In this document: positions 1 to 6,198 of the stretch, in pieces
Layout of the letters: each line of letters starts with the position of its first letter
How positions within the stretch are numbered: the first letter of the stretch is position 1
Source: Alphaproteobacteria bacterium
Lineage (GTDB): Bacteria > Pseudomonadota > Alphaproteobacteria > ATCC43930 > CGMCC-115725
Assembly (NCBI GenBank): GCA_030037055.1
Contig: JASHRZ010000622.1
Location: 1-10,142, forward strand
DNA length: 10,142 nt
Direction: 5' to 3'
Translations under genes and position numbers: made by a program
The notes under the pieces: generated by a model
Databases searched by the model: none
The model's input: the letters and a program-made list of their open reading frames with translations, nothing else
Told to the model about the DNA's origin: nothing

Positions 1-1
1 C

Positions 2-61
2 GGCATCTACATGCCGGTGATCTCGCCCTCCGCCATGGCGCAGAAGCTCGCGGCGGTCTAG
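2..61 (+). CDS. 3' end of an unidentified protein-coding gene (partial)
   Basis: The frame beginning at base 2 is open to a TAG at 59–61 and gives the C-terminal residues GIYMPVISPSAMAQKLAAV. Every one of the 19 sense codons ends in G or C, as in the confirmed genes of this window, which is the main reason to believe it is coding. The gene starts outside the window. It faces ctrA convergently, and its stop codon lies at the base of a stable hairpin that could end its transcript. I do not recognise the protein from these few residues and assign no function. Confidence 0.6.
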   Translation, partial: GIYMPVISPSAMAQKLAAV

Positions 62-81
62 GGCAACGCGAAGCGTTGTCC
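61..81 (+). terminator. Hairpin with GCGAAGC cap after the left-edge gene
   Basis: GGGCAACGC (61–69) pairs with GCGTTGTCC (73–81), giving nine pairs including one G–T, around a GAA loop. The apex is GCGAAGC, a sequence known to form an exceptionally stable mini-hairpin in DNA. The stem begins at the last base of the TAG stop, so it is well placed to end the rightward transcript. No T tract follows, so a classical intrinsic terminator is not assured; it may instead be a 3'-end stabiliser or pause site. Confidence 0.45.
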
Positions 82-152
82 CTGGCCGTACTGGTCAGCA
101 GTGAGTGCGGTGGCGATATCGGTGGTTGGCTAGCCCGCACGGGGCGGCTTCC

Positions 153-171
153 GCAGTTGCTTCGCAACTGC
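153..171 (-). terminator. Perfect 8-bp hairpin downstream of ctrA, GCGAAGC cap on the minus strand
   Basis: GCAGTTGC (153–160) and GCAACTGC (164–171) are exact inverted complements separated by three bases. Read on the ctrA strand, the apex is GCGAAGC, the same cap that hairpin 61–81 shows on the plus strand. It sits about 50 bases past the ctrA stop and may end or protect the ctrA transcript. There is no T run after it in either direction. Confidence 0.4.
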
Positions 172-186
172 TGACGCCGCGCCCGA

Positions 187-204
187 CGAGCGCAAGAGCG
201 CTCG
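187..204 (-). terminator. Perfect 7-bp hairpin just past the ctrA stop
   Basis: CGAGCGC (187–193) pairs exactly with GCGCTCG (198–204) around the tetraloop AAGA (TCTT on the ctrA strand). It is the first strong structure after the ctrA stop at 221–223, 16 bases downstream. The stem is almost pure G/C, and no U-rich tail follows on the ctrA strand, so it is a candidate 3'-end structure, not a proven terminator. Confidence 0.35.
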
Positions 205-220
205 CGTGGCGCGCGGTCGC

Positions 221-937
221 CTAGGCCTTGGCGAGCTTGCGGGCGGCGGTCGCGGTCTCGGCCGGCGGGTCGCGCAGCACGTAGCCGCGGCCCCACACGG
301 TCTCGATGTAGTTGTCGCCCTTGGTCGCGGTGGCGAGCTTCTTGCGCAGCTTGCAGACGAAGACGTCGATGATCTTGAGCTCGGGCTCGTCCATGCCGCC
401 ATAGAGATGATTGAGGAACATCTCCTTGGTGAGCGTCGTGCCCTTGCGTAGCGACAGCAGCTCGAGGATGCCGTATTCCTTGCCGGTGAGGTGCAGCGGC
501 TGGCCCTCGACCTCGACGGTGCGGCTGTCGAGATTGACGGTGAGCTTGCCGGTGCGGATCACCGATTCCGAATGGCCCTTGGCGCGGCGCACGATGGCCT
601 GAATGCGCGCGATGAGCTCGCGGCGGTCGAAGGGCTTGGTGAGGAAATCATCGGCGCCGAAGCCCAGGCCCTTGATCTTGTGGTCGAGCTCGGCCAGACC
701 CGAGAGGATGAGAATCGGCGTGCGCACCCGCGCCGCGCGCAGGCGGCGCAGCACCTCGTAGCCGTCGATGTCCGGCAGCATCAGGTCGAGAATGATGATG
801 TCGTAGTCGTAGAGCTTGCCGATCTCCAGCCCGTCTTCGCCGAGATCGGTGGTGTCGCAGATGAAGCCTTCGGCGCGCAGCATCATCTCGATGCTGGCCG
901 CGGTAGCCGAATCATCCTCTACGAGAAGTACGCGCAT
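221..937 (-). CDS. ctrA: Cell-cycle master response regulator CtrA
   Basis: This 238-residue, two-domain OmpR-family response regulator matches CtrA of alphaproteobacteria, which controls flagellar, division and replication genes by binding TTAA-N7-TTAA sites once phosphorylated through the CckA–ChpT relay. The receiver domain (about residues 1–120) shows the acidic pocket E7-D8-D9, phospho-acceptor D51 within [17 protein letters not shown]79 at the usual Thr/Ser position, and K101 in FLTKPF. The C-terminal half (about 125–225) is a winged-helix domain with [12 protein letters not shown], the transactivation-loop region [16 protein letters not shown], and the recognition region [13 protein letters not shown] ending in [13 protein letters not shown]. 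The ATG at 937 follows a good GGAGG ribosome site. The length is close to the 231 residues of the Caulobacter protein. The C-terminus reads RKLAKA, so the last two residues are Lys-Ala and not the Ala-Ala known as the ClpXP degron in Caulobacter. Identification is very secure. Confidence 0.96.
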   Translation of the reverse strand: MRVLLVEDDSATAASIEMMLRAEGFICDTTDLGEDGLEIGKLYDYDIIILDLMLPDIDGYEVLRRLRAARVRTPILILSGLAELDHKIKGLGFGADDFLTKPFDRRELIARIQAIVRRAKGHSESVIRTGKLTVNLDSRTVEVEGQPLHLTGKEYGILELLSLRKGTTLTKEMFLNHLYGGMDEPELKIIDVFVCKLRKKLATATKGDNYIETVWGRGYVLRDPPAETATAARKLAKA

Positions 938-943
938 CGTCCG

Positions 944-948
944 CCTCC
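944..948 (-). promoter_or_regulatory. Ribosome binding site of ctrA
   Basis: On the minus strand GGAGG lies six bases before the ctrA ATG (937). This is a near-consensus anti-Shine-Dalgarno match at good spacing, and it fixes the start of ctrA. Confidence 0.7.
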
Positions 949-992
949 GCTTAACCCGGTAGGCCGATCAGGCACTGATCAACCATACCGCC

Positions 993-1021
993 TCTTAATC
1001 ATTCTTACCAACCGAGGTTAA
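993..1021 (-). promoter_or_regulatory. Candidate CtrA-dependent promoter of ctrA
   Basis: On the minus strand TTAACC (1021–1016) and TTAAGA (998–993) are separated by exactly 17 bases and could serve as −35 and −10 elements. The −35 is also the downstream half of the CtrA box at 1017–1033, the arrangement expected of a CtrA-activated promoter. Transcription would begin near 986, giving a leader of about 50 bases that includes the GGAGG site. This is inferred from spacing only; there is no experimental start site. Confidence 0.4.
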
Positions 1022-1033
1022 TATCGAGTTAAC
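1017..1033. promoter_or_regulatory. CtrA box 1 (TTAA-N7-TTAAC, symmetrical)
   Basis: GTTAA-TATCGAG-TTAAC matches the full CtrA consensus TTAA-N7-TTAAC, and because the leading G completes GTTAA it is an exact inverted repeat that reads as a full site on both strands. It lies about 80 bases upstream of ctrA and about 150 bases upstream of the preferred fliI start. The region around it is AT-rich for this genome. CtrA binding to its own promoter and to flagellar promoters is established in Caulobacter; here it is inferred from the sequence. Confidence 0.75.
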
Positions 1034-1070
1034 TAAACAGACAAAATTATCTCGAAAGGATCTTCACGTC

Positions 1071-1093
1071 GGGGTGACCCCGCCCCCCGGGGG
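1071..1093. repeat. Two adjacent GC-rich palindromes between the CtrA boxes
   Basis: GGGGTGACCCC (1071–1081) is a perfect palindrome around a central G, and CCCCCGGGGG (1084–1093) is a perfect ten-base palindrome two bases further on. They sit in the middle of the ctrA/fliI regulatory gap. They could be a binding site for another regulator or a cruciform/hairpin in the 5' region. I do not recognise the motif as that of a known factor. Confidence 0.4.
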
Positions 1094-1101
1094 AAATCGC
1101 G

Positions 1102-1117
1102 GTTAACCCTGAATTAA
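1102..1117. promoter_or_regulatory. CtrA box 2, close to fliI
   Basis: TTAA-CCCTGAA-TTAA (1103–1117) is a full TTAA-N7-TTAA site; read on the minus strand it is TTAA-N7-TTAAC, the extended consensus. Its centre is about 70 bases upstream of the GTG at 1181. That is where a CtrA site overlapping a −35 region would belong if fliI starts there. I could not find a convincing −10 downstream of it. Confidence 0.65.
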
Positions 1118-1180
1118 ACGCGGTTGGCGATGATGCGGCTGCGGCGCCCCCTGCGGCGGCCGTCCTGCAGGGGGCTGTAC

Positions 1181-2506
1181 GTGAGCTTTCCCGAGCTGGT
1201 CGATGAAATTTCGCTCATCCCGGAGTATCGCCGCTTCGGGCGGGTCGCGGGCGTGTCAGGCATGCTGGTGGAGGTCGGCGGGCTGCCGCAGCGCCTCGCC
1301 GTCGGCGGGCATTGCACGGTGTTGGGGCAGCAGGGGCGGCGGCTGATCTGCGAGGTTGTTGGCTTCCGCGGCGGCCATGCCTTGCTCATGCCGTTCGGCG
1401 CGCTGGACGGGATCGGACTCGGCTGCAAGGTCGAGCTGGATGAAGGGCGGGCGGCGGTCTATCCCGACGATGCCTGGCTCGGCCGGGTGGTGAACGCGCT
1501 GGGCCAGCCGATCGATGGCAAGGGGCCGCTGCCGCGGGGCCATCGCCCCTATCGGCTGCGCAACCAGCCGCCCCCCGCCCATGCGCGGAAGCGCGTCCAG
1601 GGCAAGATCGACCTCGGCATCCGCGCCTTGAACACCTTCCTGACCTGCTGCCGCGGCCAGCGCATGGGCGTCTTCTCGGGCTCAGGGGTGGGCAAGTCGG
1701 TGCTGCTCTCGATGATCGCCCGCTACACCGCCGCCGACGCCACGGTGATCGGCCTCGTCGGCGAGCGCGGCCGCGAGGTGCAGGAGTTCCTCGAGGACGA
1801 TCTCGGCCCGGAGGGGTTGAAGCGCAGCATCGTCGTCGTCGCCACTTCCGACGAATCGCCGCTGCTGCGCCGCCAGGCGGCTTATCTCACGCTCGCCATC
1901 GCTGAGTATTTGCGCGACCGCGACCGCGACGTTCTCTGCCTCATCGACAGCATCACCCGCTTCGCCATGGCGCAGCGCGAGATCGGGCTCTCGGCCGGCG
2001 AGCCGCCGACCACCAAGGGCTATACGCCGACCGTCTTCGCCGAGCTGCCGCGGCTGCTCGAGCGTGCCGGCCCCGGAACTGGGAAGGGCACCATCACCGG
2101 CCTGTTCAGCGTGCTGGTGGAGGGCGACGACCACAACGAGCCCATCGCCGACGCGGTGCGCGGCATCCTCGACGGCCACATCATGCTCGACCGCGCGATC
2201 GCCGAGCGCGGCCGCTATCCCGCGGTCAATGTGCTGCGCTCGATCTCGCGCACCATGCCCGCCTGTAACAGCGAGGCGGAGAACGCGGTGGTCGCCGCCG
2301 CGCGCCAGCTCATCTCGACCTATGAGGACATGGCGGAGCTGATCCGCCTCGGCGCTTACAAGCGGGGCAGCGACGCCAAGATCGACGAGGCGATCCGCCG
2401 CTATCCCCTGATCGAGGCCTTCCTGGCGCAGCCGAAGGAAGAGCGCGCCGATCTCGCCAGCGGCTATGTCCAGCTCGCCGCGCTGCTCAAGGCGCCGGTG
2501 GCGTGA
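1181..2506 (+). CDS. fliI: Flagellum-specific export ATPase FliI
   Basis: FliI is the F1-beta-like ATPase at the cytoplasmic face of the flagellar type III export gate. Numbered from the GTG at 1181 the protein has 441 residues, close to usual FliI length. It shows an N-terminal beta-barrel region ([16 protein letters not shown]), the linker [20 protein letters not shown], Walker A GSGVGKS (167–173), catalytic Glu195 in GLVGERGRE, Walker B VLCLIDS (about 251–257), and the FliI-type block [20 protein letters not shown], then [18 protein letters not shown]. Upstream in-frame starts exist (TTG 1124, ATG 1130, ATG 1133). They would add up to 19 residues, mostly an Arg-rich stretch ([12 protein letters not shown]) with no family counterpart, lie only 7–16 bases after CtrA box 2, and lack a ribosome site. 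The GTG is preceded by GGGGG at six bases, so I prefer it. The gene overlaps fliJ by four bases (GTGA). Family assignment is certain; the start is less so. Confidence 0.94.
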   Translation: MSFPELVDEISLIPEYRRFGRVAGVSGMLVEVGGLPQRLAVGGHCTVLGQQGRRLICEVVGFRGGHALLMPFGALDGIGLGCKVELDEGRAAVYPDDAWLGRVVNALGQPIDGKGPLPRGHRPYRLRNQPPPAHARKRVQGKIDLGIRALNTFLTCCRGQRMGVFSGSGVGKSVLLSMIARYTAADATVIGLVGERGREVQEFLEDDLGPEGLKRSIVVVATSDESPLLRRQAAYLTLAIAEYLRDRDRDVLCLIDSITRFAMAQREIGLSAGEPPTTKGYTPTVFAELPRLLERAGPGTGKGTITGLFSVLVEGDDHNEPIADAVRGILDGHIMLDRAIAERGRYPAVNVLRSISRTMPACNSEAENAVVAAARQLISTYEDMAELIRLGAYKRGSDAKIDEAIRRYPLIEAFLAQPKEERADLASGYVQLAALLKAPVA

Positions 2507-2925
2507 GCGCGCTCGAAAGTCTCATCCGGCTGCACCGCTGGCAGGCGGACGAGCGCCGGCGCGACCTCGCCACGCTCGAGGATCTCGCGGCGAAGCTCGG
2601 CGAGGAGCGGCGCAGGCTCGAGGCCGAGGACCTGCGCGAGCGCGAGGCTGCCGCTTCCTCGCGCGAGGCGGCCTTCGGCTATGCCGGCTATGTCCGCCGC
2701 CTGATCGAGCGCCGGCGCAAGCTCGAGCAGTCGCAGGCCGAGCTCGCCGAGCGGATCGCGCGGGCGCGCGAGGCGCTGGCCGAGGCCTTCCGGGAGATGA
2801 AGCGCTACGAAGTCGCCGCCGCCAACCGGGCGAAGCAGCAGGAGCAGAACGAGGCCAAGCGCGAGCGCAAGGCCATGGACGATCTCGGCATCGAGGGCTT
2901 CCGCCGCAAAGCGACGGGGCAATAG
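2503..2925 (+). CDS. fliJ: Flagellar export protein FliJ
   Basis: This 140-residue protein is highly charged and rich in Arg, Glu, Ala and Leu, with heptad-like patterning through almost its whole length (about residues 10–125). That fits the antiparallel coiled coil of FliJ, the stalk that sits in the FliI hexamer and escorts export chaperones. The C-terminus [14 protein letters not shown] is typical of alphaproteobacterial FliJ. It begins with GTG at 2503 inside the end of fliI (GTGA overlap), so the two are translationally coupled and share a promoter. Sequence similarity within FliJ is always low, so the call rests on length, coiled-coil character, the C-terminal motif and the position directly after fliI. 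It is convergent with livF, separated by 123 bases with no strong terminator. A decayed homologue of its 3' part lies at 10014–10142. Confidence 0.88.
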   Translation: MSALESLIRLHRWQADERRRDLATLEDLAAKLGEERRRLEAEDLREREAAASSREAAFGYAGYVRRLIERRRKLEQSQAELAERIARAREALAEAFREMKRYEVAAANRAKQQEQNEAKRERKAMDDLGIEGFRRKATGQ

Positions 2926-3048
2926 CAGGTGCGGCGTTCGCGGGGCGCTTTGCCGCTGCGCTTTGCTCTGGCGATCCGACAAGCACCACCCTTGTGCCGG
3001 TCGCGATTGACCGCTGCCCAACAACCTCAATTTTGTGCCGAGAAGTAG

Positions 3049-3831
3049 CTAGGCAAGCCAGCGCTTGCGGCGGCGGTAATGCTTGACGGCGTGGTAGTCC
3101 TTCCGCCCGGCGCGGCCGAGATAGAACTCCTGAATGTCCGGGTTTTCCTTCAGCGTGCCGGCGGCGCCGCTCATGACGATGCGCCCGTTCTCGATGAGAT
3201 AGGCATCGGAAGCGATGTCGAGCGCGGCGGCGGCGTTCTGCTCGACCAGCAGGATGCCGACGCCGTCGCGATTGAGCTGCTCAAGGATGGCGAAGATCTC
3301 GTCGACCAGATAGGGCGCGAGACCGAGGCTCGGCTCGTCCAGCATGAGCAGCTTCGGCTCGATCATCAACGCCCGGCCGATCGCGAGCATCTGCTGCTCG
3401 CCGCCGGAAAGATAGCCCGCCTTGGTGGACAGTCGCTCCTTCAGCCGGGGGAAGTAGCCGTATACCTTCTCCCTCAGTTCCGCGATGCGGCGACGGTCGC
3501 GATGCATGGAGGTCGCCGCGATGAGATTCTCGTCGGGAGTGAGATGCTCGAACACCCGCCGCCCTTCCAGCACATGGGCGATGCCGAGCCGGACGCGCTC
3601 GGGCGGCGAGAGATGCGCTACGTCGCGGCCGTTGAAGCGGACTTCGCCGCGCGTGACCTCGCCGCGTTCCGGCATGAGCAGGCCGCTGATCGCTTTCAGC
3701 GTCGTGCTCTTGCCGGCACCGTTGGCTCCGAGGAGGGCAACCATGCCCCCCTCGGAGACCTCGATCGAGACGCCTTTGACCGCCAGGAACACGCGATCGT
3801 AGACGACCTCGACATTGCCGAGCGAAAGCAC
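3049..3831 (-). CDS. livF: HAAT-family ABC transporter ATP-binding protein, LivF type
   Basis: This is the second ATPase of the importer encoded by this operon, expected to pair with the livG product under the LivH–LivM membrane core. The 260 residues carry Walker A GANGAGKST (35–43), the ABC signature LSGGEQQ (141–147), Walker B LLMLDEPS (161–168) with the D-loop SLGLAP, and VEQN with Gln in place of the switch His, which is normal for LivF. The family hallmark EGRRVF is present at 89–94, but preceded by Leu where Pro is usual. About 20 extra basic residues follow the usual end (FYLG), finishing KHYRRRKRWLA. I recall similar tails in LivF proteins encoded beside acyl-CoA synthetases, but cannot verify this here. 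The start is GTG, seven bases after the stop of the binding-protein gene, so it is the last gene of the operon. It ends convergently with fliJ. Confidence 0.92.
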   Translation of the reverse strand: MLSLGNVEVVYDRVFLAVKGVSIEVSEGGMVALLGANGAGKSTTLKAISGLLMPERGEVTRGEVRFNGRDVAHLSPPERVRLGIAHVLEGRRVFEHLTPDENLIAATSMHRDRRRIAELREKVYGYFPRLKERLSTKAGYLSGGEQQMLAIGRALMIEPKLLMLDEPSLGLAPYLVDEIFAILEQLNRDGVGILLVEQNAAAALDIASDAYLIENGRIVMSGAAGTLKENPDIQEFYLGRAGRKDYHAVKHYRRRKRWLA

Positions 3832-3837
3832 CGCGGC

Positions 3838-5091
3838 CTACTTGCTGGAGGCCTTGAACTCCTCCGCGCTCTTGTGAATGAGATCCCAGACGATGTCCTG
3901 GTAGGCTGGCGCCCACGCGCTCTTGGGCACCCATTTGCTGCCGTCCCACGCGGCGATGCGGCCGCGGCCGCCGCCCTGGTGATCTTCGCCGGTGATGGTC
4001 ACCGGGGGGAGCAGCCCGTCGGCGGTGAAGTCCTTGATGCTCTCGAGGCCCTTCTTGAGCTTGGCCGGGGTCAGCGGCTCGCCCTCCTTCTCGAGCGCGA
4101 GGCGGGCGCCCTCGCCGAAGAGCGCCATGCTGGCGACGCCGATGTTGTAGTACGTGCCGCCGACCTTTTCGGCCGGGCCGGCGCCCTTGCCCTTGGCGAC
4201 CACCTCCTGCTCGATCGCCTGGATCACCGGCAGGTCCTTGCCGTAGGCGACGCCTTCGAAGCGCAGGATACCTTTGGTCTGGCCGGCGCCGATGATGTTG
4301 GCGTCGGTCTCGGACAGCCAGATCACCGAGGCAAGGCGATCGAGCGGGATGCCGTTGCTGATGGCGTCGCGCACCGAGACCGATTGGCCGCCGCCCGCCC
4401 CCCAGATGATCGTCCAGTCGGGCTTGAAACGCCGCAGCTGCGTCCAGGCCGAGGACTGTTCGTTCCCGGGCGAAGGATAGGGGAAGGCGGAGAACTCGTA
4501 GCCGAGCCGCTTGCAAAGTTCCTCGAAGACGGGCAGCGGCTCGCGCCCGAAGGGCGAGTCGATCATGACCAGGGCGATTTTCTTTCCCTTGAGGTCGCCC
4601 TTCTCCTGGTCATCGATGTACTTGACGATGGCGGTTGCCTGCGACCAATAGGCCGGCGTCATCGGGAAAATCGTGGGAAAAACCGTGCCGTCGGCGGCAT
4701 CCGACCGGCCGTGGAACAGGGTGATCACGTTCATCCCGTCGGCCAAGGCGCGCGGAACGACGGCGCGCGACACCGGCGTGCTCAGGAAATCGACGAGGAC
4801 CGCGCCTTCGTTCTTGAACCGCTCATAGGCCTCGATGCCGCGCTGCGGCTGGTTGCCGGTATCGACCACCATGATCTCGACCGAATGGCCCTTGATGCCG
4901 CCCTTTGCGTTCAGCAGCGAGGCGTAGTCGCGCTGACCCTGCGAGTACTCCGCCGTCACGAAGGTGTAGACGGCCGTGAAATCGAGCGCGGTGCCGAGCT
5001 TGATCGGCGCCTTGTCCTGCGCCGCTGCAGGGCCGAGCGCGGCCGCCGACAACACCGTGGCCAGCGCGAGGCCGGTAAGCGTTCTCCTCAT
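3838..5091 (-). CDS. Periplasmic substrate-binding protein of a HAAT-type ABC importer
   Basis: This 417-residue precursor is the binding component of the transporter. It belongs to the LivJ/LivK-like periplasmic binding proteins (type I fold, Peripla_BP_6 kind). The N-terminus MRRTLTGLALATVLSAAALG followed by PAAAQDK is a clear Sec signal peptide with probable cleavage near residue 24–25. The mature protein starts with the family pattern PIKLGTALDFTAVYT, followed by a segment including NAKGGIKGHSVEIMVVDTGNQ, as in solute receptors of this class. The ATG at 5091 is chosen because GGAGG lies seven bases before it; a TTG at 5112 would put that ribosome site inside the coding region. It lies 30 bases after livM. 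Ligands of this family include branched amino acids, amides, urea and aromatic acids. Since a CoA ligase is in the same operon, a carboxylic acid is the best guess, but the sequence does not decide. Confidence 0.9.
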   Translation of the reverse strand: MRRTLTGLALATVLSAAALGPAAAQDKAPIKLGTALDFTAVYTFVTAEYSQGQRDYASLLNAKGGIKGHSVEIMVVDTGNQPQRGIEAYERFKNEGAVLVDFLSTPVSRAVVPRALADGMNVITLFHGRSDAADGTVFPTIFPMTPAYWSQATAIVKYIDDQEKGDLKGKKIALVMIDSPFGREPLPVFEELCKRLGYEFSAFPYPSPGNEQSSAWTQLRRFKPDWTIIWGAGGGQSVSVRDAISNGIPLDRLASVIWLSETDANIIGAGQTKGILRFEGVAYGKDLPVIQAIEQEVVAKGKGAGPAEKVGGTYYNIGVASMALFGEGARLALEKEGEPLTPAKLKKGLESIKDFTADGLLPPVTITGEDHQGGGRGRIAAWDGSKWVPKSAWAPAYQDIVWDLIHKSAEEFKASSK

Positions 5092-5098
5092 AGCCTTT

Positions 5099-5103
5099 CC
5101 TCC
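5099..5103 (-). promoter_or_regulatory. Ribosome binding site fixing the start of the binding protein
   Basis: GGAGG on the minus strand, within the purine-rich AAGGGAGGAAAGG, stands seven bases before the ATG at 5091. It is the strongest ribosome site in the operon, fitting the need for more binding protein than membrane subunits, and it rules against the upstream TTG start. Confidence 0.7.
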
Positions 5104-5121
5104 CTTGGTCAAGCATCGAGG

Positions 5122-6195
5122 CTAGCGCCTGGCGTGGCGGAACGGCCAGACCAGGAAGTAATTGCGAAGATTGTCGTAGACCTTGGCGAGGCCGAGCGGC
5201 TCGAACAACAGAAAGCCTACGATCAGCCCACCATAGAGGATGAGCGGGATGTGCGACAGCACTTCTTCGCTCATCGGCAGTGCGCCGGCACGGGCGAGCG
5301 CGGCGACGAGATTGTTGAGCATGATCGGCGCGAGCAGCACGAGCGCGGCGCCGAGATAGCTGCCGATCACGCTGCCCAAGCCGCCGACGATGACCATTGC
5401 CACGGCCTGGATCGACACATCGAGATTGAATTGCTCGGGGGTGACGGCGCGATAGTAGCAGAAGGCGAGGACGGCGCCGGCGATGCCGCCGACGAAGGAG
5501 CTGCACCAAAAGGCCAGCAGCTTGAAATAGAAGGGGTCGACGCCGACGATCGCGGCGGCGAAATCCTTCTCCCGCACCGCGGCAAGCGCCCTCCCGAAGC
5601 TGGTTCGCCCGACATTCAGCAGGAAGGAGGTGACGACGAGACAGACCGCGAGCGCCACGTAATAGCGCATCATGTCGCCGGCGACGGGCAGGCCGAGAAC
5701 GCGGAAGGCCGGCGCCTGCAAGGTCGCCTGGCTGCCGCCGCTGATCGCCTGCACATGCGAGACGATCCAGTCGACCAGATATTGCATGGCAAGCGTGCTG
5801 ATGGCGAGATAGAGACCTTTGACGCGCAGCGCGGCAAAGCCGAAGACGAGACCGATGACGGCGCTGAGGAGCCCGCCGCCGATGATCGCGAGCTCGAAGG
5901 GCAGGCCGGCGCGCACGATGTGAATCGTGCTGTAGGCGCCGATGGCCATGACCGCGGCATAGCCCAGATGGATCTGCCCGGCCCACCCCATCAGGAGGTT
6001 GAGGCCGAGTGCCGCCGTGCTCCAGATGATCCAGGGGAGCAGATAGCTGCCGAGATAGAGGTTCGACAGCAGCAGCGGTGCAGCGGCGGCGAACGCCGTC
6101 AGCGCGGCGATCTGCGCGCGATCGACCGGCACCGGCCAAAGCTGTCGGTCGGCCGCGTAGCGCGTGTGGCGGATGCCGGCGAGGCGGTAGAACAT
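5122..6195 (-). CDS. livM: HAAT-family ABC transporter permease, LivM type
   Basis: This 357-residue inner-membrane protein is one of the two permeases forming the translocation path. After about 28 polar residues come many hydrophobic segments, for example AALTAFAAAAPLLLSNLYLG, LAIIGGGLLSAVIGLVFGFA and YVALAVCLVVTSFLL. Family marks are GLNLLMGWAGQIHLGYAAVMAIGAY, the cytoplasmic ATPase-contact loop GRALAAVREKDFAAAIVGV, and GGLGSVIGSYLGAAL. The length is at the upper end for LivM because of the longer N-terminus and the C-terminal YDNLRNYFLVWPFRHARR. The ATG at 6195 is three bases after the livH stop and is preceded by GAGGG, so translation is probably coupled. Confidence 0.92.
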   Translation of the reverse strand: MFYRLAGIRHTRYAADRQLWPVPVDRAQIAALTAFAAAAPLLLSNLYLGSYLLPWIIWSTAALGLNLLMGWAGQIHLGYAAVMAIGAYSTIHIVRAGLPFELAIIGGGLLSAVIGLVFGFAALRVKGLYLAISTLAMQYLVDWIVSHVQAISGGSQATLQAPAFRVLGLPVAGDMMRYYVALAVCLVVTSFLLNVGRTSFGRALAAVREKDFAAAIVGVDPFYFKLLAFWCSSFVGGIAGAVLAFCYYRAVTPEQFNLDVSIQAVAMVIVGGLGSVIGSYLGAALVLLAPIMLNNLVAALARAGALPMSEEVLSHIPLILYGGLIVGFLLFEPLGLAKVYDNLRNYFLVWPFRHARR

Positions 6196-6198
6196 GCG

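Noticed and set aside
909..913. GAATC (CcrM methylation site, GANTC) as a ctrA promoter control
   Set aside because: It lies inside the ctrA coding region (codons 9–10), downstream of any plausible promoter. No GANTC occurs in the 938–1120 gap, so there is no sign of the methylation-controlled P1 promoter known in Caulobacter.
951..998. Additional CtrA half sites (TTAACC at 951, TTAATC at 995)
   Set aside because: Neither has a second TTAA at the required seven-base spacing. The first is part of the ribosome-site region and the second is better read as the −10 element.
491..1021. Plus-strand open frame of 176 residues across ctrA and its upstream gap
   Set aside because: It is the antisense shadow of ctrA; no ribosome site or family resemblance, and it runs through the AT-rich promoter region.
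2998..3013. CGGTC–GACCG inverted repeat between fliJ and livF as a bidirectional terminator
   Set aside because: Only five pairs around a six-base loop and no T tract on either side. Such repeats are frequent by chance in DNA of this composition.
2466..3086. Plus-strand 206-residue open frame overlapping fliJ
   Set aside because: Arg/Ala/Gly-rich shadow in a different frame of fliI/fliJ; fliJ itself has the family C-terminus and the overlapping start.
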